The translations under genes were made by a program, and so were the position numbers. The notes below the pieces were generated by a model, which did no database searches, was not told where the DNA came from, and worked only from the letters and a program-made list of their open reading frames with translations. A DNA stretch of 44,272 nt from Paraglaciecola sp. (lineage in GTDB: Bacteria; Pseudomonadota; Gammaproteobacteria; Enterobacterales; Alteromonadaceae). How positions within the stretch are numbered: the stretch's first letter is position 1; each line of letters begins with the position of its first letter. This document shows, one piece after another, positions 9,766-18,844 of the stretch. The stretch is taken from NCBI GenBank assembly GCA_009993955.1, contig JAACSL010000030.1:1-44272 (forward strand), written 5' to 3'.

Positions 9766-11200
9766 TCAGGTCGAAACCAACTTACTCGATGCCTCACAAT
9801 TAAATCGTTCTGCGTTGGAAAACGCCCTAGACATTATTTATCAACATGATAACGATTTTGCTGATTTGTACTTTCAGTCAAGCCAGCATGAAACCTGGGT
9901 ACTAGAAGACGGTATTATCAAGGAAGGTAGCTATAACATCGAGCGTGGTGTTGGTGTGCGTGCCGTCAATGGCGAGAAGACAGGCTTTGCTTATTCCGAT
10001 GAAATCTCGCCAGACGCGTTAAAAAAAGCTGCCACGGCTGCTCGCAGTATTTCTGCACAAGGTGGTCGCCATCACGTCACGCCACTTAAAGTGCAAGTGA
10101 CTGAGCCACGCTATTTTGCCAACAATCCACTAATGGCCATGCAAGACCAAGAAAAAATGGCCTTGTTACGGGCTGTAGACAGCTACTTACGGCAGCAAGA
10201 ACCGCTACTAAGCCAAGTTACCGTGAGTTTAAGTGGTGTTTATGAGGAGGTCTTGATCGCTGCCACTGACGGCACATTTTGCACTGACATCCGCCCCTTG
10301 GTGCGTTTGAATTGCTCGGTGTTGATTGAACAAATGGGTCGTCGTGAAAAGGGTAGTGCCGGCGCGGGTGGACGTTATGCCTACGATTTCTTCCTGCAAT
10401 CAACCGATGGTCGTCAGTATTATCAGCAAATTGCCGATGAAGCTATTCATATGGCCAGAGTGAATATGCAGGCCGTGGCTGCACCAGCAGGACAAATGCC
10501 GGTGGTCCTCGGTAGCGGTTGGCCTGGTGTGTTATTACATGAAGCAGTCGGCCATGGTTTAGAGGGTGACTTTAATCGCAAAGGCGCTTCCACCTTTAGT
10601 GGTCGAATTGGTCAACAAGTCGCCGCCAGAGGTTGCACCATTGTTGATGATGGTACCTTGGCTAACCGCCGTGGTTCTTTGAGTGTTGACGACGAAGGCA
10701 CACCCAGCCAATACAATGTGTTAATTGAAGATGGCATCCTGAAGGGTTACATGCAGGACAAATTGAATGCCCGACTAATGGGCGTCAAACCAACAGGCAA
10801 TGGACGCCGTGAAAGCTATGCTCATCTGCCCATGCCGCGCATGACCAATACCTATATGCTGGCTGGGCAACATGAACCTGCTGCCATTATAGCTTCTATC
10901 GACAAAGGGATTTATGCTCCCAACTTTGGTGGTGGCCAAGTTGATATCACCTCTGGTAAGTTTGTGTTTTCAACCTCAGAAGCTTACCTGATCGAAAACG
11001 GCAAAATCACTAAACCCATTAAGGGCGCAACACTGATAGGCAATGGCCCCGAAGCTATGCAAAAAGTTTCTATGATCGGTAATGATTTGGCTTTAGATCG
11101 TGGCGTGGGAGTGTGTGGCAAAGATGGCCAGAGTGTGCCGGTAGGTGTTGGCCAACCTACACTGAAAGTAGATGAATTGACCGTTGGTGGCACCGCCTAA
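9758..11200 (+). CDS. tldD: Metalloprotease TldD
   Basis: Catalytic subunit of the TldD/TldE(PmbA) zinc protease, which degrades unfolded peptides and, in enterobacteria, matures microcin B17 and acts on CcdA. The zinc motif HEAVGH is at residues 261-266, followed by LEGD. The 480 residues are full length. The start is TTG at 9758, supported by AGGAG six bases upstream and by overlap with the preceding gene; pmbA is not in this window. It is the last gene of the long envelope cluster. Confidence 0.95.
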   Translation: MSDQVETNLLDASQLNRSALENALDIIYQHDNDFADLYFQSSQHETWVLEDGIIKEGSYNIERGVGVRAVNGEKTGFAYSDEISPDALKKAATAARSISAQGGRHHVTPLKVQVTEPRYFANNPLMAMQDQEKMALLRAVDSYLRQQEPLLSQVTVSLSGVYEEVLIAATDGTFCTDIRPLVRLNCSVLIEQMGRREKGSAGAGGRYAYDFFLQSTDGRQYYQQIADEAIHMARVNMQAVAAPAGQMPVVLGSGWPGVLLHEAVGHGLEGDFNRKGASTFSGRIGQQVAARGCTIVDDGTLANRRGSLSVDDEGTPSQYNVLIEDGILKGYMQDKLNARLMGVKPTGNGRRESYAHLPMPRMTNTYMLAGQHEPAAIIASIDKGIYAPNFGGGQVDITSGKFVFSTSEAYLIENGKITKPIKGATLIGNGPEAMQKVSMIGNDLALDRGVGVCGKDGQSVPVGVGQPTLKVDELTVGGTA

Positions 11201-11299
11201 GAACGAAAAGCAAAGTAGGTGTAATATTCATTAAGTTCGCAAGTACTGCTGCATGGCGCTTGGGAATGACGTTGTAGTGAAGATGATAGAGGAATTTTT

Positions 11300-11377
11300 A
11301 TGACTCGCCTAAAACATGGCTTTGATGGTATTCCAAGGGTTTGCGCCACTTTGGCAAGGTTAACAGACCTTGTTTAA
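11300..11377 (+). CDS. Possible 25-residue upstream ORF before the binding-protein gene
   Basis: An ATG at 11300 preceded by GAGGAA opens a 25-codon frame beginning MTRLKHGFDG, ending at TAA 11375-11377. Its stop overlaps the first possible start (TTG 11370) of the next gene and lies five bases before ATG 11382. The layout suits a translationally coupled leader peptide, but the peptide has no recognisable features and could be chance. The remaining gap 11201-11299 shows nothing definite. Confidence 0.25.
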   Translation: MTRLKHGFDGIPRVCATLARLTDLV

Positions 11378-12650
11378 GGGCATGTTTATTTTTTCTCTTG
11401 TGTCCCAGTTGCAGTTTACCTTGCGTCTGCTGAGCTGCCTTGTTGTGTATGTTGGGTTGGTGCAAACAAGCTTCGCCGTGGATGCCTTAAAGTTTGGCGT
11501 GTCTATTTCCACCAAAGCACAGCGTGAAGCCTTCTATACGCTTGCTCGTCAATTTGAACGGGAAAACCCGGGTACAGCGATAGACTTTACTGCTTTAACG
11601 AGTGAAGTTTACAAGGACAAATTCGCTACGTTTTTAACGGATCAAAGTTATGACGTTTTGTATTGGCATGCTGGTCAACGACTTTTTGAGTACGTCGAGC
11701 AAGGAAAAATCGCGGATTTAGACGAGATTTGGCAACAAGCAAACCTTGATCACGTTTTTGACCGCAGCGTCATTGAAAATGTCAAAGTGCTACAGCACTA
11801 TTACGGGCTACCAATTTCTTATTATCAATTGGGTTTTTACTACAATAAACCTCTGTTTAAACAGCTCAATTTGCAAGAACCTACAACCTGGCCTGAGTTT
11901 CTTGCGCTGTGCGCCCAGCTAAAAGCACAGAACATTCCTCCAATATTTATCGGAAGTGCCAGCAATTGGCCTGCCACAGCCTGGTTTGATTATTTAAATT
12001 TGCGCATCAATGGCCATGTATTTCAACAGCAACTTGCCAGTGGCAGCGTATCTTTCGATGATGTCAGGGTAAAAAAAGTATTAGAGGTATGGGCCGAGCC
12101 AATCAATAGTGGATATTTTATCGCTGACCACAAAGATTTAGATTAGCGAGAAGGCTTACCTTTTTTATTCAGAGGCCTTGTTGGTATGTCAATGATTGGT
12201 AATTATGTGATTCAAGACATACCGGAAAATTTATTAAAATCTATTGGCTTCTTCCCTTTCCCCTTGGTGAATGAACAGATTGGTTTGTTTGAAGAAGCCC
12301 CGCTCGATGTATTGCTCATCCCGCGCAATGCTAAAAATACAGCCTTGGCTATGCGCTTTTTAGCCTTTGCGAGTCGTAGTGACATACAATCGAAACTCAA
12401 TGCTATGTTGGGCGTGATCTCGCCGAATCGGTTGGCACAAAGCACCACCAGTGAATTAGTCCAAGAGGCGTATAAAGTGCTAAATCACGCAGAGGGTTTA
12501 ACGCAGTTTTTTGACCGAGACGCAAAAAAGACCTTAGCCGATAACATCATGCCTATTTTTGATCGCTTTCTGATTAATCCAAATGTTGAAAAAACCCTGC
12601 TTGAATTAGAAAGTGCCCGACTACATTCCATGGAACTTTTGTCATATTGA
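11370..12650 (+). pseudogene. ABC-type extracellular solute-binding protein (family 1), interrupted by an in-frame amber codon
   Basis: Periplasmic binding protein of the sugar-type family 1 fold. Residues before the break begin with a signal peptide (hydrophobic LLSCLVVYVGLV, cleavage near SFA-VDA); the likely start is ATG 11382. A TAG at 12144-12146 interrupts the frame after HKDLD. The same frame continues without shift through REGLPFLFRGLVGMSMIGNY, a conserved family segment, to a normal C-terminus at 12650. In relatives this position often holds tryptophan (DW), so TGG to TAG is the simplest explanation. Without the stop the product would be about 420 residues, a normal length. No permease or ATPase gene is nearby, so it is an orphan receptor. 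Sequencing error, recent inactivation and suppressor readthrough all remain possible. Confidence 0.85.
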
Positions 12651-12785
12651 TGTAATAAATTTACCGTTGACAGTAGCAACAGGCAAGGTAAGGTAAGGGC
12701 GCGACACCTTACACAACTTCGCTGCAGTTTATTGCGATTACCCCTTTTTCATTTAGTCAATGTATGCCTTGCGAGGGTTTTTATT

Positions 12786-13139
12786 ATGGCTCAATTGAAG
12801 TGCTTTTTGCCCCATCGTTTAGTTAATCCTGCCTTGATGATCATGTTGGCTGGCTTAGCCTCTGGTTGCAGCAGGATGGACGCAGAAACCGAGGTCAAAG
12901 TCGATTATTGGCAAAAACAAACAAACATGATGATATTAAATGGGCCAGAAAAATCTCGTGTTTTTGCTTGGGTGTATGGCTTAGATAATAATGCAAAGTA
13001 TTCTGGTGACAGCCTACATGCCATTATTGAAGATCTGCCCAACCATCAGGCGTGCATCACGCTGACCATCAAATTTGGTGAAGATGACAGAGTCGACAAA
13101 CACGAGGTAGAGTACTCGAGTGAATGCGCTCACAACTAA
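12786..13139 (+). CDS. Small hypothetical lipoprotein
   Basis: I do not recognise the family. From ATG 12786 the 117-residue product has a hydrophobic leader and a lipobox-like LASGC, so it is probably a lipoprotein with the cysteine lipid-modified. The mature part is hydrophilic, with an FAWVYGLDNN stretch and two further cysteines (HQACIT and SSECAHN) that could form a disulfide. A TTG start at 12732 would extend the frame by 18 residues but would bury the signal. In the gap 12651-12785 a GTAAGG/CCTTAC stem (12693-12698 with 12107+600, i.e. 12707-12712) is the only structure seen. It follows the broken binding-protein gene in the same direction. Confidence 0.65.
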   Translation: MAQLKCFLPHRLVNPALMIMLAGLASGCSRMDAETEVKVDYWQKQTNMMILNGPEKSRVFAWVYGLDNNAKYSGDSLHAIIEDLPNHQACITLTIKFGEDDRVDKHEVEYSSECAHN

Positions 13140-13262
13140 TAATCTGGATACAAACGCAGAGTCTGTTGGTCTTTTATCGATGAAAGTGAGCCAACGCTAG
13201 CCGATGGCTCGCCACGCCACGTGCAACACTGTTGTGGGAACTCACGCAATAGCCGATAACAC

Positions 13263-13293
13263 AAAAAAACAGCAGGTCTTGGCCTGAACCTGC
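13263..13293 (-). terminator. Rho-independent terminator, minus strand
   Basis: The stem is GCAGGT/ACCTGC with a 10-base loop, followed after two bases by seven consecutive T on the minus strand. It ends either the candidate sRNA or the sensor-kinase transcript. The plus-strand lipoprotein gene stops 120 bases away on the other side, so this is a convergent intergenic region. Confidence 0.7.
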
Positions 13294-13369
13294 GGGGCCG
13301 TTACGAACGTAACGTTTCCGTAACTCATATCTGCGGCGTAGTCCCTCATTCCTCATGCATTTTGCAGGT
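13263..13369 (-). ncRNA. Candidate small RNA (or structured 3' UTR) of about 107 nt
   Basis: On the minus strand a promoter-like pair (see 13376-13403) is followed about 100 bases later by an intrinsic terminator: GCAGGT (13288-13293) pairs with ACCTGC (13272-13277), and a run of seven T follows (13263-13269). Between them is a GTTAC/GTAAC hairpin and an unstructured stretch with AGGA and AGGGA. No ORF fits. It may be an independent sRNA or the processed 3' end of the sensor-kinase mRNA, whose stop codon is at 13452. I match it to no known RNA family. Confidence 0.35.
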
Positions 13370-13375
13370 AGCACG

Positions 13376-13403
13376 CTTATACTACGCAGCCCTTGTTTTG
13401 CAA
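13376..13403 (-). promoter_or_regulatory. Candidate sigma70 promoter for the small RNA
   Basis: On the minus strand TTGCAA (13398-13403) and TATAAG (13376-13381) are separated by 16 bases. The -10 matches the consensus at five of six positions and the -35 is weaker. Start of transcription would be near 13369. Confidence 0.3.
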
Positions 13404-13451
13404 AAATGCCCGAAAAACCACGGCACAACACCCTGCAAATGCTAAGAGACG

Positions 13452-16400
13452 TTAATACTCTTCCAGTAACGTGGTATTAAGCGCCTTGCTTAACTGCTGG
13501 GCATGCAGTTGCAACTGTGCAATCAACGGCGTACAAAGCTGTTTTTGTTCAAGAGGCTGACCAAGCAACTGGCGTAGTGTCTCGCACGCCGTTTTTGAAT
13601 CAAGCAACGCACATTCATTGACATTGTGTTGCATCTCTATCACCAGTTCGGCGGCCTGGGAATAATTATCGGCGCTGATGAGGTCGTTTAACCGCGTGAG
13701 TTTGTCTGGCAATGTTTGTATATAGTGGCAAATAGCGCGGTGCAACTGTGCAATACTGTTGCGCTGTTGTTTAATCCCAAGGGCGATGTCCACGCCGGGT
13801 AAACTGATACATTGGCGGCTAATCGCCAACACTTTTGGTAGTTCATACGCCAAGGCTATCTCATCATCTTGTAGGGCATAGTGCTCAATATCCGCAAATT
13901 TATCGCCAACTACATCAAAACCAAATGAGGACGCAGAGCCTTTAATTCTGTGAGCGATCTCACTTACCAAGGTTAAATCTCTTTTTTGCCAAACCAGCTC
14001 TAGTTGTTGGCATTGATCAGCTAATTCAAACTGATAATCACGACACAGGTTCAACATATCTTCATCTGCAAAACCGGCACTGGGCCTGTTAGTTTGTTGC
14101 AGGTATTTGCTTAATTTTACAATCAATTGCTCTCGAGACAGCGGCTTAGCCAGATGATCTGAGAATCCAAGACGCAAATAATGCTGAACTTCATGCACCA
14201 TGCTGTTGGCAGTCAAGGCAATAATGGGGGTGCTATAGCCCGCAGCACGAATTTTTTTCAACGCTTCGGTGCCGTCCAATAGCGGCATGTGAATATCCAG
14301 TAAAATCAGATCAAAATTCTGATAAAACACCGCATCGAGTACCTGCTGACCGTTTTCAACCTCGGTGACAAGGATATGCATTTTTTTCAGCAATATTGCC
14401 GTTAGCTCTCGATTACTGGGATGGTCATCTGCCAGCAAAATACTGCAACCACGAAAGTTGGGTAAGCGGTTTTCTTTCTCGATTCGACGGTTGCTCAGAG
14501 GCCAAATTTCCGCTACGGAATGCAACCACTCACAGTTTTCCACTACGTTTAAGCCAATCCGCAATGTAAATGTAGAGCCTTTACGAATAATGCTCTCGAC
14601 ACTGATATCACCACCAAGTCCTTGGGCAAGACGCCGAGAAATACTCAGACCCAGACCTGTGCCTCCAAAACGTCGATTGATGGAGATGTCAGCTTGAGAA
14701 AAGGGCTCAAATAAACGGGGTAATTGCTCAGCGGTGATGCCAACGCCCGAGTCTTTGACTTGAATGATCAGTGCCTCGTCGTCATGGTCAACGGTGATCC
14801 CCACAAAGCCCTGTTCGGTAAATTTAATGGCGTTATTAGTCAGATTAAATAGGATCTGCTTGAGTCTGGTTGGATCGGTATAAATTTGAGTTGGCAACGG
14901 CAATTTATAGTCAACATGGAAAGCCAAACCCTTATCTCGAGCACGTTTACTTACCAAGGTTTCCATTTGCCCAAGTACTGTGAACAAAGCTGTAGGCAAT
15001 AGCTCAAATTCAAGTTTATTCGCTTCAATCTTACTGATATCCAGTATGTCATTGATGACTTCAAGTAGATGGTTGCCGTTTTGAGCAATAATTTTAGTCA
15101 CCCGTTGTTGCTCTGATTTGTCTATGTCTCCCAGCAATATCCCTTCTGCATAACCTATTATCGACGTCAGAGGCGTGCGGATCTCATGGCTAACGTTGGC
15201 CAGAAAACGGTCTTTCGCCAGATTGGCGGCATACAACTCGCTATTTGTTAACGCGAGCTGGGTATTAGCAGCGGTGAGTTCTCGAGTGCGTTCTTCGACG
15301 GTTTTTTCTAGGCTGGTGGTCAGCTGCAAGTTTTGTCGATAAATCAATTTGATACGAGCGGCAATAGCGCACACGACCAAAAAGCAACCTAGGGTATTAG
15401 CAATAACGGCGTACAAGTAATAATTGAACTGACCACCTGGCAACCAATGAATGTTGATAAAATGACACGCTAAGTTGGCGGCCAACACAATCAGTAGTGC
15501 CACACAAAAGTAACTTGCAGGCTTGAACCCTCTGCGCCAGGCTTGAATGCCAAAGACTAGGCCTAATAATAAGGTCATTGTGAGCAACATACTCAACAGT
15601 TGCTGACTCAGTTTTACTGAAGAAAATGCCACACATAAAACCAACAGGGCGAGCAAGCTGATGGCGATGAATACCCCTCTTAGTTTTGGCGCTCGGGTTT
15701 CAAGGCGTAAAAATTGATAGATAAACATACACAAACTCGCTGTGCCCACACTGACGCTGGGTAACAGCAGTGAATGCGACAGTTTAAAACCGAGCCATTC
15801 AGGTACACTAAACAAACAAGCCCATTCAATGGCAAAAGCCAGTGTCGCGGTGGCAAAACTCAGATACTGCGGTTGGCGAATCACGCTGAACAGAAAATAA
15901 TTGTAAAATGCAATGGTGAGTAAGGCACCAAGACACAACAATAAAACCAAATTTTCGAGGTTAAAACGCGCCATACTTTGTTGATAAACATCGATGACAA
16001 TGCGCAGTGGTGCGAGAAAATTATCACCTCGCATGACCAATACCACGGTTGCTGTCGCCCCTGGTTTTAGTTTTAGGTGTGCGCCGTGATGCAATGCAGC
16101 GATGGAAATGTGGTGATGACCGGTGATAACTCTATCGGCAGCGGTGTTTGCTTCTGTGCCGCTAAAATTAAAAATGTCGATTTGCTCAACCATGCTGCCG
16201 CTGGTTTGTAAAAACCATGATGTTTCAGCTGTATCGTTGTGAATCTGCAATGCAGTTAAGTAGCGCTCACCCAAGTTTGTAGCATAGGTTTGTGCGCTTA
16301 AGGTCGCTATCAAACTTAGCATTTCATCTTGTTGAGATGGCAGGGATTGCACGACATCGGGTATGGGATAAAAGTGTAGGTCTGCACTTAAATTTTGCTG

Positions 16401-16523
16401 ACTCATGGCAGACAAATTAAATCGTGGTAACGAATTATCATCAATCGCTAAAGCTGGTATGGTGATGAATACCAGAAGCAACAAACTCACGCGGATAAAA
16501 AAGTTCTTATAAACCAAACGCAC
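13452..16523 (-). CDS. Hybrid sensor histidine kinase, 7TMR-DISM type, with receiver and HPt domains
   Basis: Multi-domain phosphorelay sensor. The frame is open to ATG 16688 (1078 residues), but the first 55 codons look non-coding; GTG 16523 gives a typical signal peptide (MRLVYKNFF then a hydrophobic core to PALA), so I prefer it. Positions below count from 16688. A 7TMR-DISM extracellular domain spans ~90-240, seven membrane segments ~245-445 and a coiled coil ~450-485. HisKA carries phospho-acceptor H501 in NVSHEIRTPL. HATPase has N-box NLTNNAIKFT, DSGVG and GGTGLGL. The receiver has the acid pair DD754-755, phospho-acceptor D798 and K848. The HPt domain has H913 in IAHRIKGSASSFG. All catalytic residues are present, so it should be active. 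No partner response regulator is adjacent. The 343-base gap to 16867 shows no strong promoter match. Confidence 0.9.
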   Translation of the reverse strand: MRLVYKNFFIRVSLLLLVFITIPALAIDDNSLPRFNLSAMSQQNLSADLHFYPIPDVVQSLPSQQDEMLSLIATLSAQTYATNLGERYLTALQIHNDTAETSWFLQTSGSMVEQIDIFNFSGTEANTAADRVITGHHHISIAALHHGAHLKLKPGATATVVLVMRGDNFLAPLRIVIDVYQQSMARFNLENLVLLLCLGALLTIAFYNYFLFSVIRQPQYLSFATATLAFAIEWACLFSVPEWLGFKLSHSLLLPSVSVGTASLCMFIYQFLRLETRAPKLRGVFIAISLLALLVLCVAFSSVKLSQQLLSMLLTMTLLLGLVFGIQAWRRGFKPASYFCVALLIVLAANLACHFINIHWLPGGQFNYYLYAVIANTLGCFLVVCAIAARIKLIYRQNLQLTTSLEKTVEERTRELTAANTQLALTNSELYAANLAKDRFLANVSHEIRTPLTSIIGYAEGILLGDIDKSEQQRVTKIIAQNGNHLLEVINDILDISKIEANKLEFELLPTALFTVLGQMETLVSKRARDKGLAFHVDYKLPLPTQIYTDPTRLKQILFNLTNNAIKFTEQGFVGITVDHDDEALIIQVKDSGVGITAEQLPRLFEPFSQADISINRRFGGTGLGLSISRRLAQGLGGDISVESIIRKGSTFTLRIGLNVVENCEWLHSVAEIWPLSNRRIEKENRLPNFRGCSILLADDHPSNRELTAILLKKMHILVTEVENGQQVLDAVFYQNFDLILLDIHMPLLDGTEALKKIRAAGYSTPIIALTANSMVHEVQHYLRLGFSDHLAKPLSREQLIVKLSKYLQQTNRPSAGFADEDMLNLCRDYQFELADQCQQLELVWQKRDLTLVSEIAHRIKGSASSFGFDVVGDKFADIEHYALQDDEIALAYELPKVLAISRQCISLPGVDIALGIKQQRNSIAQLHRAICHYIQTLPDKLTRLNDLISADNYSQAAELVIEMQHNVNECALLDSKTACETLRQLLGQPLEQKQLCTPLIAQLQLHAQQLSKALNTTLLEEY

Positions 16524-16866
16524 ACCGATAATTAATTGAATACTAACACTATCAAAACCCTCGTTTTCTGATTGAATATCTCGAGGTGTCGCAACACAAT
16601 AGTGGCCTACAGCCGGCAGCATGCCATAGTCGCGGAGTATTACAATGCTTGGTGTGGATAAATATTGTGCGGTTAGCTTTTTATCCATTCAAAAAATAGA
16701 TAAATTATTGAAAATAATACGGAATTCTTGTTGAGCTTAAGTAGAGCAGTCGGCCTGAATTTTTCGATTATTAGACAGAAAACAGCAGTGCACCCTATTC
16801 GCGTTATGGGCCTTAGCGATAAATCATTAATGCGACACAGTAGATTACAACGGGAAAGCTTTAACC

Positions 16867-18840
16867 ATGCAAAATGAACAAAGAGTGGATTTTTTGCCAT
16901 ATCAAAATGAGCTGGGCATGGACGCGAATCAAGGCCTGCGTCTGCGTCGACAATGGCAAATATTTTGCGCTGTTTTTGTTGCGGTTATGCTGGTGGCCAA
17001 CGTCGTCTTGTGGAATCGAGCCGCCGTTTATCATAGCCAAGCATTATTGCAGGTGAGCTATCCCGCTTCATCTGTTTTACAGGGAACAGACCTTAGCCAA
17101 CAGTTTATTGCTGTTCACCAACAAAGACTGACCAGCAACAGTGTATTGAATGCTGTTGCCTCGGCCATGCAACGTCAAGGTCTTGTGGTTGATGCCCAAA
17201 GGCTCGGCAATATGCTAAGTGCCGAAGAAAACACGCTGGGTCGTACCTTATTGTTAAGTGCAACTGGGGTTGATGCCCCTATCTTAAAGCCCATTGTCGA
17301 TACGTGGATCAGTTATTATTTGTCCCAAGTGCAAAGCGATGCTCGCGACAGTAACGTTGATGAATTGCAGCAAACGGATGATAACTTAGCGAGTATTCAA
17401 AATAAGATTGTGAGTCAGCAGCAAACACTGAGTGATTTTGCGCAAACTCACAATATTGTGTCACTTGAGCGAGACGAAAATCGAAACCTGAGTAAGGTCA
17501 AGGGACTAACCACTAGCTTGGATGCGGCAGAAGCTCAGAAAGTACAAGCGCTGGCTGATCTAGAGGCCTTGAACGCGGCATTAGCTGAAGGTCAGGCAAT
17601 TGTTCACCCCAAAGACAAAGCGGCCATTGATGCGACCAGCAATAAAATAGCCGAATTAAACAGTTTGTTTGATGCTTTATTAGAAAAATATACCGAAACG
17701 TATATCAATCGCGATCCTGAGCTGGTGGCGAAGATGAAGATTAAAACCAAATTAGAAGAGCAGTTAAAACAACAGATTAGTGACAGCAAGATCGCCTATC
17801 TTCAAGAAGCACAACGGACGCTGGCGGTAGCTGTCGCCAAAGTGACAAATTTAAAAGAGGAGTTAGACGAGCAATTCAAATTAGCTCAGCAGTTTAGCCA
17901 GGAGCTTGAGCAATATAAGCGTTTAGATGCAGAGCTTAAAGAACTGCAAAATCAAGAACAGACGCTCAAAAATCAACTTGTCTCGCTCGATATGGCCCAT
18001 CCGGTAGAAGCAAAAATCGCGGTACTGGAGGAGGCAAATGTAGCTGAGTATCCTATCGGACCCAACTACTGGTTTGATAGCCTACTGGCGCTCATCGCCG
18101 CCTTGTTGCTCGCCTTACTGGCCTTGACGGTATACAGTTTTGTCATCAACCCCAGAGCCAAAAACAAAGACACACCCAACATTATGGTGTTTTCACCTTA
18201 CGCCCCACCAGGTCAACCAGGCTTGGGTGCACCTAACATGAATCCTGGACTGAGCCCACCCGTTGCCAATCAGCACCCTCCCATGCAGCTAAGCCATGCC
18301 ACTGATGACAGCAATACACCAAGGCCATCCATCAGTGTGGCTCAATGCCAACAACTGTTTAAGGTCGCCAATAAGCAAGCTAAGGTAGTAATGGGTCTGA
18401 TACTGAGCGGCGTGGCGCCACAAGAATTGGCGAGCCTCTGCCACACGGACTTTACAGAAGACTATGGCGTTTTGACTATACAGGGCAACTTTGCTCGCCA
18501 AATAGTCATGACTAGGGTTATCGCTGACTTGTTGCGTGCGAGTAAAGGTGAATCAGCTTCAATATGGCACCAAGTCTCAAGTGAAGAGGATTTTTCCCAG
18601 TTGATCACTAACGCGGCATTTGACGCCAATATAAACCATGTTGAGCACATGAACTTATCAGGCTTACATAACACTTATTTACACTTTCTCGCAGAGCAAG
18701 GCATACGCTTGAATGACTTAGAGCAAATCGCTGGTTATATCGCGCCGAGTGAATTGGCAAAATACCGCCAACAACAGCTAACAAGCTCTTTAAATGTGGC
18801 AGACGCAGACACAATTTATCCATTCACCAACATGATGTAA
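16867..18840 (+). CDS. Wzz/GumC-like polysaccharide co-polymerase fused to a degenerate tyrosine-recombinase-like domain
   Basis: 657 residues. The N-terminal ~430 have the layout of a chain-length determinant: a cytoplasmic head, TM1 ~31-50, a periplasmic part with long coiled coils (~165-375), a GPNYWFD segment and TM2 ~404-427. No Walker-type tyrosine kinase follows. Instead a Pro/Asn-rich linker (~440-490) leads to a ~145-residue cytoplasmic domain that aligns by eye with the catalytic domain of phage-type integrases. SGVAPQEL (514-521) sits at the box-I TGLRxxEL position with Ala517 for Arg. SGLHNTYLHFLAEQG (598-612) has the exact length of HDLRHTFATHLLEAG, with Ser598, His601 and Asn602 for His, Arg and His. 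IAGY...KY (621-633) keeps the 10-residue step from Gly623 to Tyr633. Most active-site residues are lost, so it cannot be a normal recombinase. Function unknown. It is divergent from the sensor kinase. Confidence 0.8.
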   Translation: MQNEQRVDFLPYQNELGMDANQGLRLRRQWQIFCAVFVAVMLVANVVLWNRAAVYHSQALLQVSYPASSVLQGTDLSQQFIAVHQQRLTSNSVLNAVASAMQRQGLVVDAQRLGNMLSAEENTLGRTLLLSATGVDAPILKPIVDTWISYYLSQVQSDARDSNVDELQQTDDNLASIQNKIVSQQQTLSDFAQTHNIVSLERDENRNLSKVKGLTTSLDAAEAQKVQALADLEALNAALAEGQAIVHPKDKAAIDATSNKIAELNSLFDALLEKYTETYINRDPELVAKMKIKTKLEEQLKQQISDSKIAYLQEAQRTLAVAVAKVTNLKEELDEQFKLAQQFSQELEQYKRLDAELKELQNQEQTLKNQLVSLDMAHPVEAKIAVLEEANVAEYPIGPNYWFDSLLALIAALLLALLALTVYSFVINPRAKNKDTPNIMVFSPYAPPGQPGLGAPNMNPGLSPPVANQHPPMQLSHATDDSNTPRPSISVAQCQQLFKVANKQAKVVMGLILSGVAPQELASLCHTDFTEDYGVLTIQGNFARQIVMTRVIADLLRASKGESASIWHQVSSEEDFSQLITNAAFDANINHVEHMNLSGLHNTYLHFLAEQGIRLNDLEQIAGYIAPSELAKYRQQQLTSSLNVADADTIYPFTNMM

Positions 18841-18844
18841 CAAC

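Noticed and set aside
12186-12650. A separate gene starting at ATG 12186
   Set aside because: It is in frame with the upstream half, lacks a ribosome site and forms the C-terminal part of the same binding protein.
13263-13369. A known riboswitch or housekeeping RNA (GEMM, TPP, 4.5S, Spot 42)
   Set aside because: None of the conserved core strings of those families is present, and no gene follows in the right direction.
13174-13431. 85-codon minus-strand ORF in the convergent gap
   Set aside because: It has no ribosome site or recognisable composition and overlaps a promoter, hairpins and a terminator; better explained as non-coding RNA.
16524-16688. The 55-codon N-terminal extension of the sensor kinase
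   Set aside because: The extension lacks a ribosome site and would bury a good signal peptide that begins at GTG 16523.
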